NCBI RefSeq assembly: GCF_032854445.1
Contig: NC_088296.1
Coordinates: 14,888,623 to 14,952,622, forward strand
Length of the DNA stretch: 64,000 nucleotides
Reading direction: 5' to 3'
Origin: Liolophura sinensis
Lineage: Eukaryota > Mollusca > Polyplacophora > Chitonida > Chitonidae
Positions 1 to 13,163 of this stretch are shown one piece after another. A model generated the notes under the pieces. It searched no databases, was not told where the DNA came from, and saw only the letters and a list, made by a program, of their open reading frames with translations. The position numbers and the translations under genes were made by a program. How positions within the stretch are numbered: position 1 is the first letter of the stretch; each line of letters opens with the position of its first letter.

Positions 1-1
1 G

Positions 2-139
2 GACGCCAAGGATTTGAAACGTGTCTACAAAACGCCGGATTTGTCTGAGGACGTGACCGTTGCCTTGAATTGTGTGAATATGGTTGGGTTGGGAACGTAT
101 CCTAAATTCCTCATCAAACTTATTTCATACGTATTTTGA
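2..139 (+). CDS. Possible terminal exon fragment at left edge, product unknown
   Basis: An open frame enters from the left edge and ends at TGA 137-139, giving 46 codons. The peptide begins DAKDLKRVYKTPDLSEDV and is mixed and polar, with codon use that looks more coding-like than the flanking AT-rich DNA. It then becomes hydrophobic (KFLIKLISYVF). The true coding end could instead be a splice donor inside it, for example at the GTATCC near position 97. No domain is recognised. Chance openness over 138 bases is quite possible, so this is a weak call. Confidence 0.25.
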   Translation, partial: DAKDLKRVYKTPDLSEDVTVALNCVNMVGLGTYPKFLIKLISYVF

Positions 140-1869
140 GTAAGAAAATGAAGATTAAGCAACATTTGTTTTATGGATCTCTTGCTGAATTTCATATTTT
201 CAAGATTATCGCCTTCTACATTTGGAAGTAACTACGCTGTTTGAAAATGGAAGATTGCAAACATCAAACATATAAAATCCCCATTTTAGACAACTGGAAT
301 TATTCTATTACGGAACATTGAAAGCCCACCAAAAAAAAAGATTCAAAGAGCTAAGCGCTAAGAGAAGCAGGCTTCAAAAATCCTACTTTTTCTGTACACT
401 ATGCATTTTATAGCTCTGGACTTATGGCGAGTTCTTTTATTTAGATTTCACTTTAACTTTATGGCAGAAATCATTGTACGTGTATAGGCAATTATTTTGG
501 TACCAGTAAGCGCTATTACCAGACCCTTGAGATGTTATTACCAGATGTACAGTGTAAACCTTTTTCGCTATTCACTTATAACACCTGATCAGTCGAAATG
601 TGCTGCACGGATCGTGGAAAAAAGCGGCATGTCAAGTATCAAGATCTCTCACTTGAAGACACGAATCAACTATGGTTTTGATCATGGCACTAGTATACGT
701 ATATCACATTTGCTGGATTTAATTGTTGATGGGATGTACAAGGCAATGTTGTGAAGAATTCAAAGTTGTTATGTCAAACCTCTCCACGTCCAAACTTTTA
801 AATTTTCCATCTTTATGATTTAGCGTTTAACGTTCATTCAGAATACAGGAGGCCAAATACTAGTTAGTGTCCTGTGCTTTGGTCACTGTGTAGTTATCAA
901 AATGACGGCCCAGTAAGGCCTTGCTACTGGCCCGCTACAGAAGGTCACCAGCTATCATAAGTAGCCCTACCAGTCGCTCTGTCTGTACGTCAGTCCAGTA
1001 GTCGGGCAACTTTATGACATTTCCTTCTTTAACATTGGTCATTCACGTTTTTATCAACCATGTTGCCTAAGTGCATGTCGTCGTCAACTTTTGGCGGTAA
1101 GTCGCATCTACACAGCGTTTTTCCACTTGTTTTAATGCATTGTGGATAGCATTAAAAGATTCTCTAGTCGTCATGGACTGAACCCTCAACCTGCTGGCAC
1201 ATTTTATACACATGCTTAAGAAAACACTCATTTTCTTTTGGTTTCCTTAGACGTTTTCAGGAAGAACAGAAATAACGGCGCTGAATTTCTCCATGCGATT
1301 TAAATATTATGTTTTTGATTGACGTGTTCTCATTGATTTTTCACTGATACTAAATTGGTTAGGCTGATGGGTGCAAAAAATTGTATTGAAACCACCGTCA
1401 CTTGCGTAGTACATGGGCTTGACACGCCTCTTGACTTAAAGTCGCATAGTTGTAACAGTAATTCCACAACCTTGATATTAAAACGTCGACGATGTTTTCC
1501 CAGAAATACCGCGTTGTAATGACAGCAGTTATCTCAAGATGGATTGGTATTTGTGCAACGTAATCTTCGGCTGCCGTAATTGGAACCTGCTATGGAACGA
1601 TCGCCGGAAGGCAAACAACTTAACAGTAATCATTTTAAGTAAATGAATGAAGCACCCCTGTGTCGTTTTTCTCACTAGTTCTCACTGCTCGCCCTGCTGA
1701 GATTTTCACCCTTGCTATCGCCTAATAATTAATTTTTGCTTTCGTCCAAATTTGCTTGACTTTTTATGGCGGGTAAGCCCCATTACCGTTTGAAAATGTT
1801 TTACAATTGGAGTAGAGGCAATGTAAGTTGTCAAACACTCCGAAGGACACCATTTGATTATCTTCGTGG
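140..1869. other. Intergenic DNA, nothing recognised
   Basis: I see no coding frame with domain-like content, no RNA gene and no clear repeat on either strand. Only short, composition-driven open frames occur. Confidence 0.5.
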
Positions 1870-2119
1870 GGCCTGGGTGCGTGTCTTCTCAGCATGGCAT
1901 ATGGACTCAAGAGGCTCTCTCCAATGCAGTCGATGTGCGTTCATGTCCAGCTCATGCTAGTTTAGTCTGCGTTTAGTCGAAGGAAGGCAATCCAGTAGAT
2001 GTCCTTGAGCTTTCCCTGAGCCCTGCTCAGTTTCCTCCGATCTTAATGCTAGCCGCCTCGTATAAGTGAGTACAACGCAAAATACCAATCAGATAAATCA
2101 ATAAATAAATCAATCAATT
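1870..2119 (+). mobile_element. SINE-A copy, old and diverged
   Basis: A degraded copy in plus orientation. The tRNA-like head survives as GAGGCTCTCTCCAATGCAGT and a GTTCATGTCCAGC B-box region. The central block is TTTCCTCCGATCTTAATGCT and the end is a decayed tail followed by AAATCAATAAATAAATC. Many substitutions against the other copies mark an old insertion. Confidence 0.75.
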
Positions 2120-4208
2120 TGTACAGACCAGCGCTATAAGTGATGTCTTTCTGGACCGATAGAGTATTTTGAATATGGAAGAACTTGTGTAGATGTTTAA
2201 GTCAATTCGAATAGACCCGCTCTCCAGTTTATGGCGTATTGCACTAATACGGTAACAGTGCCACGATATAGCGACGTTCAGCGCTCGCCTACATGTACGA
2301 GACTTGTCATTGATGGCGTCTCCTCGGGAAGAACACGTCTGCCATCTGACATGAAATCCGCGACGCGGATGGCGTTTGTCGGACAACGGTCGGCTTCTCA
2401 AACACAACAGGATATGGATTTACATGGATGGAATAGCGAGGATCAATTCCCTAATAAGACAACCTAATCGATGGGTACTTTCAGCCTCTGACAGAAACCT
2501 GGCTGGGTGGAAAACGGAAATTCACGTGACCCAGGTGGACCATTTCTTTTTTTCCCCCCCACTTTTATTCCCTGCCTAGAAAGCAAAGAATTCACTACAT
2601 CCCTAAAACACGGGTTGACTATTCTGCCTTCGTCAAAATGGCTACCCTACTACAGACTCACCTTGTCTCTTAAACAAGAACTTCCGGTGAAGAGCAAATT
2701 TACATGCGCCATAATTTCGTATCCGAATCCTACGATCTCAAAGCTGACTGATCAAGCCTGGATGTGAAGAGATCGTATCCACTGAAATAGACGCTCTTTA
2801 TGTCAAAGTAGAGGTGTTCCCGAATCTGCAGATTAAATCATTTAATAAGCATTCGCATCACAATATCACAAGCCTGGCAATTGATGTGTTGATCTGAATA
2901 AAAAATTAATCCGTTGATTTCAACAGAAAATCTGTTGTCTGAGAGATGCTAAAATGTATTATGTTATTATAGAAAAATAGTTTGTCATAGTCAACATAAT
3001 ATGCTGTTAGTCTAAGAGAATCTTTATGTTGAATTAATAGAGACCATGTGATATTTTTAATAATGCGATGCAATTACAGAATACATTCTAGCATTATTAG
3101 TACAACATACTTTTTTTTAACTGTTTACTTGATCTAGCACTTTTAGTTTTTGTTTTTTGTTTTTTTAATTGAGGAAAAGTCTTTTTATTCCTCCTGGTAT
3201 GCACGGCCATCGTTTTACGGAAAATTTAAAGTGTGACCACAGGATGTTAGGATGACCAGAAAAACAAGTACGAGAGATCATTTTTAGCAAAACCTTCCAG
3301 AGAATTTCGGGCTATGGAGAAATGTGGAATAAAAGGTCTCTAAGAAGGTCGATGTTGTTGGGATCTAATTGTATCACAAGTATTTTGACATGGATTTTTT
3401 AACAGTAAATTGTGTGATCACAGTTCATTGCAGGCTCTTGATAGCTTTCAGCTAGAAAACTTGATTTTAGTGTGATTCAAGACGTTTGCAGAAAGAAAAT
3501 GTTAAGAAGGTAAAAAGCACAAGGGATGCAAAAATCCTTAAGTAACAACAATGTTGTATCCATGGCTACACACGATCTTCTATGATATAGCGGCCCATTA
3601 CGAAGCCAAAAGAGTCTTGGTTTTATAAATAATGCAATACATTTTAAGAATGAGAAAAGAGAATAAAGGCAAAATCCTGTCTCATCGTACGGCGTCAGCT
3701 GTCCGTGTTTCTGCTGTCCAAGGAATTAGAATTTTTGTACTCTCGCCTTTCTGCTTCATATATATTAAATTAATGTTTGTTAAATCATTAATTTGTCAGA
3801 TAATGAACGCCGTATTGAAAACATTTTATCAGTAGATCGTCTGGAATATAGGTCAACTACCGACTCACAGTATTTGGAATAAATAGGGACCAGTGACGTC
3901 TAATTAATTGTAATTAATATCATACTATTTTCATCTTAACAGACCCTCCCCCCCCCCCCTCCCGGCACTATGGCTTAAGATATCGTGCCAGAAGACGTGG
4001 CAATTTACTGCTATTTAAGCACTTATGTAAGGGATTTGAATAAAAACTTAACTGTGATGAGAGGCTGTGTTTTACCTGTTACGCATGACCATTTGCCAGG
4101 TATCACACTATCATCACTACTCTGGCTTTATTCTGTAAATGGTCACAGGTTCATTTTGGCCTTTAATGTGAACTGTAGATCCTGGATTTAGCTACATATT
4201 GAATTGAC
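2120..4208. other. Intergenic DNA with a short poly-C tract
   Basis: There is no convincing gene. Overlapping short frames at 2231-2767 show no domain and conflict with each other. A C-rich run interrupted by T lies at about 3945-3963. Confidence 0.45.
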
Positions 4209-4392
4209 TTGTGTTTTACGCCGTAATGAAAAATGTTTCACTTTTACGACGGCGGCCAGAATTGAGGAATGTTAGGAAACCGGACAGAGCCAGAGTGAAA
4301 CCCTCGTGAGCTGGACCTGAACTCACATCAACCGCATTGGTTAGAGGAGTCTGTGTCATTGCGCCAAGCTGGCATGTTAACCATATCTTTGG
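4209..4392 (-). mobile_element. SINE-A copy with internal deletion
   Basis: Minus-strand copy. It reads GTGTTTTACGCCGTAATGAA and TTCACTTTTACGACGGCGGC, then jumps to the head part (CTCGTGAGCTGGACCTGAAC, CAACCGCATTGG). About 60 bases of the central body present in full copies are missing. Confidence 0.8.
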
Positions 4393-5456
4393 CATAGCTT
4401 TCCAGTGAGACAGCACTAAAACTATGTAGTCACTGGGTTTAGTCTTCTACAGGGAGACCATGTAAAAAGTAACCTTGTTTGGAGCCATAGAATTTGAATA
4501 TCCAAGTTTCGCCCCTCTAATTAGCGTGCTACGTAGACACTAAAATATATGTACATTTATAAACACAATTCTACTACACTTTATTCTACTACACTTTATC
4601 AAAACGTCCTTGTGTTAGGGTTACATTGGGTTATCTATGAGGCGTTTACATTGTAAACATGTGACATTTACTATTTAAATATGTAATATGGTTAGTGTTG
4701 GAAACTGTGACATGATTATAGGCGTTTTACACAAAATTTGCTACTTGTGCTTACTTTAAGTAACCAATGCATTTCACTGTAAAAAATCCACATGTTTATA
4801 TCTCATTAATTGCTAAACATAGTCTTTATGAAGAAACACCAGGACGAGTTAATAAAGTGTAACCGAAATCTCCTTATAAATGAAAAACTTACTTAGTATT
4901 TAGTTCTGCTATACTCAGTTGAGCTAAAGAGAGACTCGTTTATAACTTTTGCGTCTTAAACCATATGGCTGACTCAGGAGTGATACAGGAACTTGTACCT
5001 GCGATTAGGCAAATATATACATATAGTTAACTTAAGCATTTCTCCTGGAACAAGCTTCTTCTTTAGTATATTCCCGAGACAAAAAGTCATTCCACACATC
5101 GTAATCTGTTTTTTACTCTCTGGGTTGCCAAGGAAACGCCCCAGGCTATGATAATGATGGCCTCTTTTGAGTCAAGATACTTTGAATTTTTTATAGTAAG
5201 TACAGTGTCTTCTCGCAAAATGTATTCGGCTGATATGACCGGCTATGAACTTGAAGCCTTCCACGCGCTCCGTCTTGTACGCATGTGCAGTGTGACTTCT
5301 GTATTAGCATAGCGTGCACTTTTAGCATTTGCAGGTTCGAGACAAACAAATGTAGATTCTGATATATTAATTTTGCGGTTTGTTTTTCAGGGTTCACTTT
5401 TTTCATTTTTCTGCCGTTTGGCCAATGTAGTTTTGGTGGTCAAATGTACATACTTT
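4393..5456. other. Intergenic DNA, nothing recognised
   Basis: AT-rich sequence. No gene, tRNA or repeat family is recognised apart from a short duplicated TTCTACTACACTTTAT near 4570-4600. Confidence 0.45.
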
Positions 5457-5509
5457 GAGTGAGTGAGTGAGTGCGTGAGTGAGTGAGTGCTTGGGGTTTA
5501 ACGTCGTCA
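5457..5509 (-). mobile_element. SINE-B 3' end fragment
   Basis: Only the tail is present: interrupted GAGT repeats followed by GCTTGGGGTTTAACGTCGTC. This is the reverse complement of the conserved SINE-B 3' terminus. The body is absent, as expected for strong 5' truncation. Confidence 0.75.
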
Positions 5510-7508
5510 CATACTTTGAAAATCGGGCGAAAACGTTCGTTTTGTTGTTGTTAATCTGAGGCGTTCCGATGCCACTTGTATACGACACACTCTAGGTTTT
5601 CATCTACATGGTCTCTCACTATTTTTACCATTCTCAGGTCCGGGAAAACCGCATAAGGTTTAAGGCTTGTTGAGGCACTGCTCAGCACAATTGCTATCAG
5701 CATGTAAATAAGTGGGACATTACACGTGGCCAGGAGTAATAATAGCGACATTACATCGTCTGGAAATGTACGAGTGAAGTTAGATAGTCCTGTTAGCATA
5801 GCATTAATTCATGGAGCAACCTCACTCCAAGTTGGTTTGAGTTGGTTTGCGTGTACTTCTTGACAAAAATATACGGGCAACTGGAGAAGGAGAGTGATGT
5901 CTAACCCAAACATATTAAACAAAACACACCCCACGTTTTGTCACAGTATTGGTGCAACTCAGCTTTGCACAAGGGAAATATAATGCTTCTGGAGTTACTT
6001 TATCTTCGGTTCAGGCAAGAGCCACAGAGACAGAGCCACCTAATGCTACTTTACGTCAGGTTTTATGTCCAGGCGTCGCTTGTCTTGGCTGACAATTTGC
6101 ATTTCCCACAGCCATCGTAGATCTAGTCTAAAAACTCGTACAAGTAAAAGCTTTGTTAAGCCCTTCAGGCAGGCCTACACGAAGCAGTTCATATTTAGAC
6201 CTGGCTCAAACTCCTATATTTTGCGGAATAGATTGAGCTTGACATACCACTCTCACCTCTCGATGTCTTCAACGATGTCATCTGGCGTGACTGTGAGAGA
6301 CTGGTAGCGAATGTTCTTAATATATTTCTTAACTCATATCCCCTGACGAAAACATCCCTTTTCTCATCAAAAAGGGTCATTTTACAGGGCCTCTGATAAG
6401 CCCTTTAGATGTAGACCGGTAACGTTTCAAGTATTGCAATTAACATCGCAGCGTTTTTCTTGACCTAGTTCGGCATAAACGTGTAATTTCCTACTATTTA
6501 TGCATTTACCTGAAAACTTAGGGTAAACGGCGGCGGCCATCACGTTTGTCAATCTACTATCAATCACAATTTATGAAACTATTTTTAAAAACTGGATAAA
6601 GTATCAGTAAAAGACAATAATGAAAATAATGCTAATTCGCGACGGATTGGCGCCTTCGCAAAACGTCAGCAGGACAAAATGACATGAATTTGTCTTCCAC
6701 GTCTTGATATCCACCCATTCCAATCACGAAAACGAATGGCTGTTTACTGGGAAAATTTAATATCGTTGATAGAGTCTGTTGTAAAGTATTACATATATAA
6801 ACAAATATATCAGCGATCAACAGCCACCCAAGCTTATCCTCAGTTCTTGTCACTGACCAATGAGGCCAGGTCTAAACAAAACCTCACGTGACCTGGTAAT
6901 AGAATCACGTTCCGTTTTTTACAGCGCCTAGTTGAATACGAAGAAGCCGGTATTGATCGCTCTCCGTGAAAGTTGACAACCCATCGCCTCTGTTGGTTTT
7001 ACTAATTGGATTTCCTTTGAAAGGCTTTGCAGAGGCGTAGTTACCTGACTTCAACCGCTGTACACGCCTCGGGGGAAGTGATTCCACTTGATGAAACATA
7101 GTTCGCTCATAAACACAGACGAAAATGACTCTAGCTATCGATTAGAACCTGTTCTTTGCGCAAAACACTTAAAAGAACTCATGCAGGAGAAAACTGATAT
7201 TTTCATGACAATGAAAGAAAAAACTGACCTTTTTACAGGTAATGGCATGACATTTTCATGTACAGACAATTTAAGATGTGTCACACTCTTAGGCTTTTAG
7301 TTTTTCATTCCACGTTTTCTGTAAGTCCATTTTTAAAAAATATCTCCGAATCTTCGTTTTTTCACAGAATTTACCTGAAAATAATTTTAGATCAAACCGT
7401 GATTGAAATCTGCGCCCTGAGCATTAATACCTAACATTATCAGTATAGGCTTGACCCTTTTCCTTCGTCGCATTGAGTCTCAAATATGTCTAGACATTAG
7501 CGCTAAGA
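5510..7508. other. Intergenic DNA, nothing recognised
   Basis: No frame with recognisable protein content. Short frames on both strands overlap one another and look random. Confidence 0.45.
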
Positions 7509-7640
<132 letters not shown>

Positions 7641-7645
7641 TGCTT

Positions 7646-8679
7646 GAAATTGTTAAATAGGAATGGGTGCATCACAACTAGGATGTTTACGTGAAATTGT
7701 TAGATAGGAATGGATGCATCACAACTAGGATGTTTACGTGAAATTGTTAGATAGGAATGGATGCATCATAACTACGATGTTTAGGTGAAATTGTTAGATA
7801 GGAATGGATGCATCATAAGTAGGATGTTTACCTGAAATTGTTAGATAGGAATGGATGCATTCTAACTAGGATGTCTACGTGAAATTGTTAGATAGGAATG
7901 GATGCATCATAAGTAGGATGTTTACCTGAAATTGTTAGATAGGAATGGATGCATCATAACTAGGATGTTTACGTGAAATTGTTAGATAGGAATGGATGCA
8001 TCACAACTAGGATGTTTACGTGAAATTGTTATATAGGAATGGATGCATCATAAATATGATGTTTACGTGAAATTGTTAGATAGGAATGGATGGATTCTAA
8101 CTAGAATGTTTACCTGAAATGTTTAGATAGGAATGGATGCATTCTAACTAGGATGTTTACGTGAAGTTGTTAGATAGGAATGGATGCATTCTAACTTTGA
8201 TGTTTAGGTGAAATTGTTAGATAGGAATGGATGCATCACAATTAGGATGTTTACGTGAAATTGTTAGATAGGAATGGATGCATCACAATTAAGATGTTTG
8301 TGTGAAATTGTTAGATAGGAATGGATGCATCACAATTAGGATGTTTACGTGAAATTGTTAGATAGGAATGGATGCATCACAATTAGGATGTTTGTGTGAA
8401 ATTGTTAGATAGGAATGGATGCATTATAACTAGGATGTCTACGTAAAAGTGTTAGATAGGAATGGATGCATTCTAACTAAGATGTTTACGTGAAATTTTT
8501 AGATAGGAATGGATGCATTCTAACTAGGGTGTTTACCTGAAATTGTTAGATATGAATGGATGCATTCTAATATTGATGTTTACCTGAAATTGTTAGAGAG
8601 AAATGGATGCAGTATAACTAGGATGTCTACGTGAAATTGTTAGATAGGAATAGATACATCACAACTAGGATGTTTACGA
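7646..8679. repeat. 47-bp minisatellite, 22 copies in perfect phase
   Basis: The unit begins GAAATTGTTAGATAGGAATG, continues GATGCATCACAACTAGGATG and ends TTTACGT. Copy starts fall at 7646, 7693, 7740 and so on to 8633, exactly 47 bases apart throughout, so there are substitutions but no net length change. Variant positions (CATCACAA, CATCATAA, CATTCTAA; ACGT, ACCT or GTGT at the end) are shared by neighbouring copies. Copies 13-16 form two similar 94-base dimers. The unit length is not a multiple of three and stops occur, so the array is not coding. Confidence 0.97.
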
Positions 8680-11432
8680 AAAGGTAAATGAAAAGGGGTT
8701 GTGTTTGATGAAATTTCTATAAGCAACAATCCCCGTCCTCCTCCTGGAAAGAAAGAAAGAGAAGTGAACGTGTTGGGGGTGTGTAGCCTGCTGCATACGT
8801 GAACTGACATTATTAAAATAGACATGACGCTGGCTTGCCTCATCTAACATGCAAGACTCGGAGTTTTCTTTAAAAAAATGAAGTGATAGCTGATAGCATT
8901 TGCCTTGAGAACAAACAATGTGGAAAAACAAATGGGGTCACCGATGTGCTTTTGTGTCTGAGGAAGATTTAAAATGTCCTCATATTAGTCCTTTTATTTT
9001 TATATGCTATACCGAACTATATAATGTATCACTTTCATGCACTCAGAATTTTGTTAAAATTTGGAAATTTATAAAAAAATAATCCTGGGAATGGATATTA
9101 TCAAATAACATTTAGGGATCACCAAACTACTTTCTTTAGTCTAAACTGAGGGAAATAGTATACCCGCAGAAGTGCAAAGTGGGGCATATTTCGTCAGTTT
9201 GGTTATGTTGAACGTTCAACGGCAGCCTAAACAGCGCGACGTTATATTGAGTAGTCACAAATATAACAGTGCAAATCATAAATGGGTGAAAGCCAGCAGA
9301 GAAAAAATTAATAAACTCTTGCCAGCTGCTCCAACTAAGACTTCACAGAAAACAGGTAATTGTTCAGTTTTTCCTGTGGCTAATCAGGTGACGAATGCTG
9401 ATCCTCTTTGTCTGTAGGGGGACTATGTCATCAGTTAGAGTTTTGTAGAAATGCTGTTTGTCATTCAAACAAACACTCTTTTTGCTTTCTTTAAACAAGC
9501 CGTCGATACCTCTCGCTGAGCAACAATGGATCTGATAAATAAGTTACTGACTGTGTCACGCAAGTTATATTTTAATCTCCGATACATCATTCTGTATTCA
9601 TCGCTTGTATACTTCACACTGGAGGATTCCTGTGGTGGGATATTTGCCATGAACTGGTCTAAGCCTTTTCATTGCCCTATTGAGAGGCTGGCAACGAAGA
9701 CGTCCTTGGCTAGCTAGTCTGCAGTCCTCGCCACGGAATCGCCAGCACGACGTTAATAATTCACAGAAGCGCACAATGTTGAACTGTTGTGATCGATGCA
9801 TAGCAAAGGGTATGTCAATATCCGTAGTTTTAAGAGGTACCAGTCGCATTCATTGCTGGATATGGCAATGACAATCCTATTAGTCGTCTGTGACGTGCTC
9901 ATCGTACGTAATGGATACAACTGTCAACCTTCGCCACGCCCTAGAGCTCAGTCACTGCGGCCATCATCAATTCCTAAAGAGGTATTGCCTTACACTACCT
10001 GAGATATTACTCATGCACACCTTTCAATTATTATCCGTTATTTGATATTCTTCGGAGAAAGCGTGTTATATGTGCGATACGCATCCGCCAGCAATTGGTG
10101 TATTTTTAAATAATCCTCAAAAGCACGAATATCACTTATTATATCTACATGCGCACCACGTCAAAAATAGGCATCTAATTCCTTCTGACACCTCCGATTC
10201 AATAAAAGGTGTATTCCGTTCTCAAAGTGTAATATCTTGCATGCCAGCCAGTAACAATCGAGAACTGCGATGTTGCGAAAGAAAAACCCGAAAGGTAAGC
10301 ATAGATTGACGTGCGAAATTGAATTCTACAACAGTCTGAAGACTTCCATGAATCGTCCGAGTCCTCTACGAATTGTTGATGTTTAACAATGTAAAACATT
10401 GCGAATATCATACAATATCTGTATCACGTCCATGTCTTTGGACAACTGACTTGTTAAAAATGCGCGGGAAAGTGTGCTGGTACAAAACCAAACAGATAAG
10501 AAAAAGAAATATCATCAAATAAATGAATTCGGCTAAATCCATACGGTATTTTTTTTGCTCAGTGGGGCGGGAATAAAGAGATATATGTTCTGTAAAGGTA
10601 TGATAATAATGTTTAATTTGTCGATTTATTATTGATCCGACTAATGTGGTTTTCTTGGTAATTTCTTCTAAAATCCGGACTTCATTACTTCAAAGGCAAA
10701 CTCGCCTACACAGACCTGGGTTGAAGAAACGTAGGAGTTTGTTCAGAAAGCTTTGTACAAAAAAAACACGGATTACAGAGTGTCGCAATTTCAACTGAAA
10801 GCAATTAGGCGAAAGGAAACGTATTGTTCTATATTCCTCTTATGATATTTTTAAATTAGACTGACGAGGCGCAAGTGCTCAAGAAAAAAAATTTCCACTG
10901 TGGTGTACTTTAAAGAGGGTGGGGAAGGGGGCGATGGGTCATCTATACATTAGCACAAGACAACTTTATTTGTTATAATATGGCGATAATAAAGTGAAAG
11001 GTTATGCAACGTGCAACTTATAAGCGATATATAAGAGTTAAGACCGAGTTCAGACTCGCCTGAAGGCCTGAAATTTGTGATATGGGTAAATCCTTATAAG
11101 CGAAATGCAAGAGTTCAACACCGAGTTCAGACTAGCCTGAACGCCTGAAAGTTGCGATATAGGTAAATCCTTTAGCTTTACCGAGCAATGGTGGCGGTGG
11201 TGTGTGTGTGTGTGTGGGGGGTGGGGGGTTGCTGACAACAAGCGTGGGAGTGGTTTGGTTAGTATATCGCCCTTGTTTCTTACTAGCTGTTGAATCGTGT
11301 AGATTACCTTTGGCAAGGCGTTTTCAAAGAAGCGATAGTGTATCCATGTATAAACCGAGATGCTGACCGAAATGAATTATATCTACTCCCAATCACGCGA
11401 ACCCATTTATTGGCTATAACTAGCGGATGGTA
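8680..11432. other. Intergenic DNA; short GT/G-rich tract
   Basis: No gene recognised. A (GT)n tract running into a G-rich run lies at about 11198-11229. Two related segments of about 70 bases, each containing GAGTTCAGACT(C/A)GCCTGAA, lie near 11046-11095 and 11115-11165. Confidence 0.4.
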
Positions 11433-11477
11433 TGCGTGTGACATGCTTGTGACATGCGTGTGACATGCTTGTGACAT
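11433..11477. repeat. 11-bp tandem repeat, 4 copies
   Basis: Four units of about 11 bases on the theme TGTGACATGCT/G. Confidence 0.8.
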
Positions 11478-12651
11478 CCATTTGTTTGGGCACACATTTC
11501 TTGGGCACAAATATTGTTGTTACTGTTTCTTTTTTATTGGTGGTTTATAAGAGTAAAGACCACGCATGCGCATATGTATATGCATATTAAGTAAACAAAA
11601 TCATTTGCCTAAAGTTTTGATTAGTGTATTAAGCTTGACATTCAACATTGTTTTTATTTTATTTCAAAAGTTCATTGTTTTATGAGCTGCTCAAAGCCTT
11701 GTGATATTTGATCTTTGTTTTTAAAAAAAAAACTTACCTGTGAACGATCAAGGTAAACAAGTAAACTTATTATCAATGTAGTTTGCTCGCAGCTTTCTTT
11801 AAACCGTTTTTCTTACAAGCGTCTATATTAAAGGGTTTGTCATCAAACATTGCTGTCACTAATTGTAAACAAGTTTGTTATAGCTTCCTATGACATCGTT
11901 CGCTTACGGGAAGTCGTGGGCGACTTGGGTAAAATTCCAGTTTAAACACAAAGCTACACCTTCCTGGGGAAATAATTAGAAGGAAGAGGAAAACATTGAT
12001 GTGATATTTAAAATGAATGCGGAGGCGATTTGAAGACGCGTGGGAGCAGCTTCGCGGGTAAAGGTCTAAGGTGGGCTGTAACAAATATATATTAGCCGTT
12101 CTGTCAACTTTATTTATTCCAATCCATTTGATTTGGTTAAGTCGCCTTCTCTAGTGCATTGCTACCAATGGAATCAATTTATTCCGCTGTGGATCGTTAT
12201 TTTTCTGATATTCTTGTGTTCCCAAAGCCTGGCATTGGCATTGTCGCCTTCTTTGTCTGAGAACGTAATCGAGAAGAAAGTCTGGAATGCCACCAAATGT
12301 CCTATGACGTGCTATACAGTGTACAAATACTCTATCGCTCCATCAGTGAGCAGTCTATTTATTATCAAGCGTATTATTAATATATTTTTGTTACAAGTAT
12401 TACATTCACATCGTGATGCCGATCTGTTCCACGTCTACATTTTCGCAGTTATTTTGACAACAGAAAAAAATGAAGTAAGGGAAAGGAAAAAAATCAGCCA
12501 TATGCGCTGTGAACAGAAACAAGAAGGAAACTGTCCTCCAACAACCATAACAACAACAACGTCCTGAAGAGAGCTGTATGGCTCAGCTAAGTTCAAGTAC
12601 TCTATCCATGATTACTGAGAACTGACAGTCAGTCTCGTTTTTTAATGAAAC
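11478..12651. other. Intergenic DNA with one longer open frame
   Basis: Positions 12133-12567 form a plus-strand frame of 144 codons with no ATG near its start. It includes a hydrophobic run (PLWIVIFLIFLCSQSLALAL) that could be a signal peptide or membrane segment, then a stretch with Cys residues. A GTGAGC that could be a splice donor lies after the codons for SIAPS. No family is recognised. It could be an exon of a small secreted protein, or chance. Confidence 0.2.
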
Positions 12652-12871
12652 GGCCCCAGAAGCCTCTCAGCAATGCGGTCACTGTGAGTTCAAGACCAGC
12701 TCATACTGGCTTCCTCTCCGGCCGCAAGTGGGAAGGTCTGACAGCAACCTGCGGATGGTCATGTTCTCTGCCCGGTTTCCACCCATCATAATGCTGGTCG
12801 CAGTTGTATAAGTGAAATATTCTTGAGTACGGCGTAAAAAAAACCAATCAAATAAATAAATTAATTAATAA
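12652..12871 (+). mobile_element. SINE-A copy, lacking the 5' head end
   Basis: Plus-orientation copy from the B-box part (GTGAGTTCAAGACCAGCTCA) through the body (CTTCCTCTCCGGCCGCAAGT) to the conserved end GAGTACGGCGTAAAA and an (AAAT)n-like tail. Part of the central block is lost around 12765-12775. Confidence 0.9.
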
Positions 12872-13108
12872 AGCGGCAGATACATTGCAACACGTCATCC
12901 TAGTTGTAACAACTAGACATAGAATATGTACTATAATACACATGTACAAGTACAATTTGTTCCAGATCCTCCAGGTGTGTCTTCAGAATACTCCATAGAA
13001 CATCTAACAGGAAAAATATTCCCGTATTCCACAAAGGAAGAACGCCATAAATATTCATTTTTTTAAAATGATGTCCTCTTGATGGCGTCTTCATTCTTTA
13101 GATTGATT

Positions 13109-13163
13109 CGATTTGATTTTGATTGGTGTTTACGGAAGAATATCTCACTCATACGACGGCGTC
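13109..13163 (-). mobile_element. SINE-A 3' end fragment
   Basis: Short minus-strand tail fragment: GATTGGTGTTTACGGAAGAA then CTCATACGACGGCG. It corresponds to the last 50 or so bases of SINE-A with a small deletion. Confidence 0.7.

Noticed and set aside
5457-5509. CRISPR-like short repeats (GAGT runs at several loci)
   Set aside because: They are the tetranucleotide tails of SINE-B copies in an animal genome. There are no spacers or cas genes.
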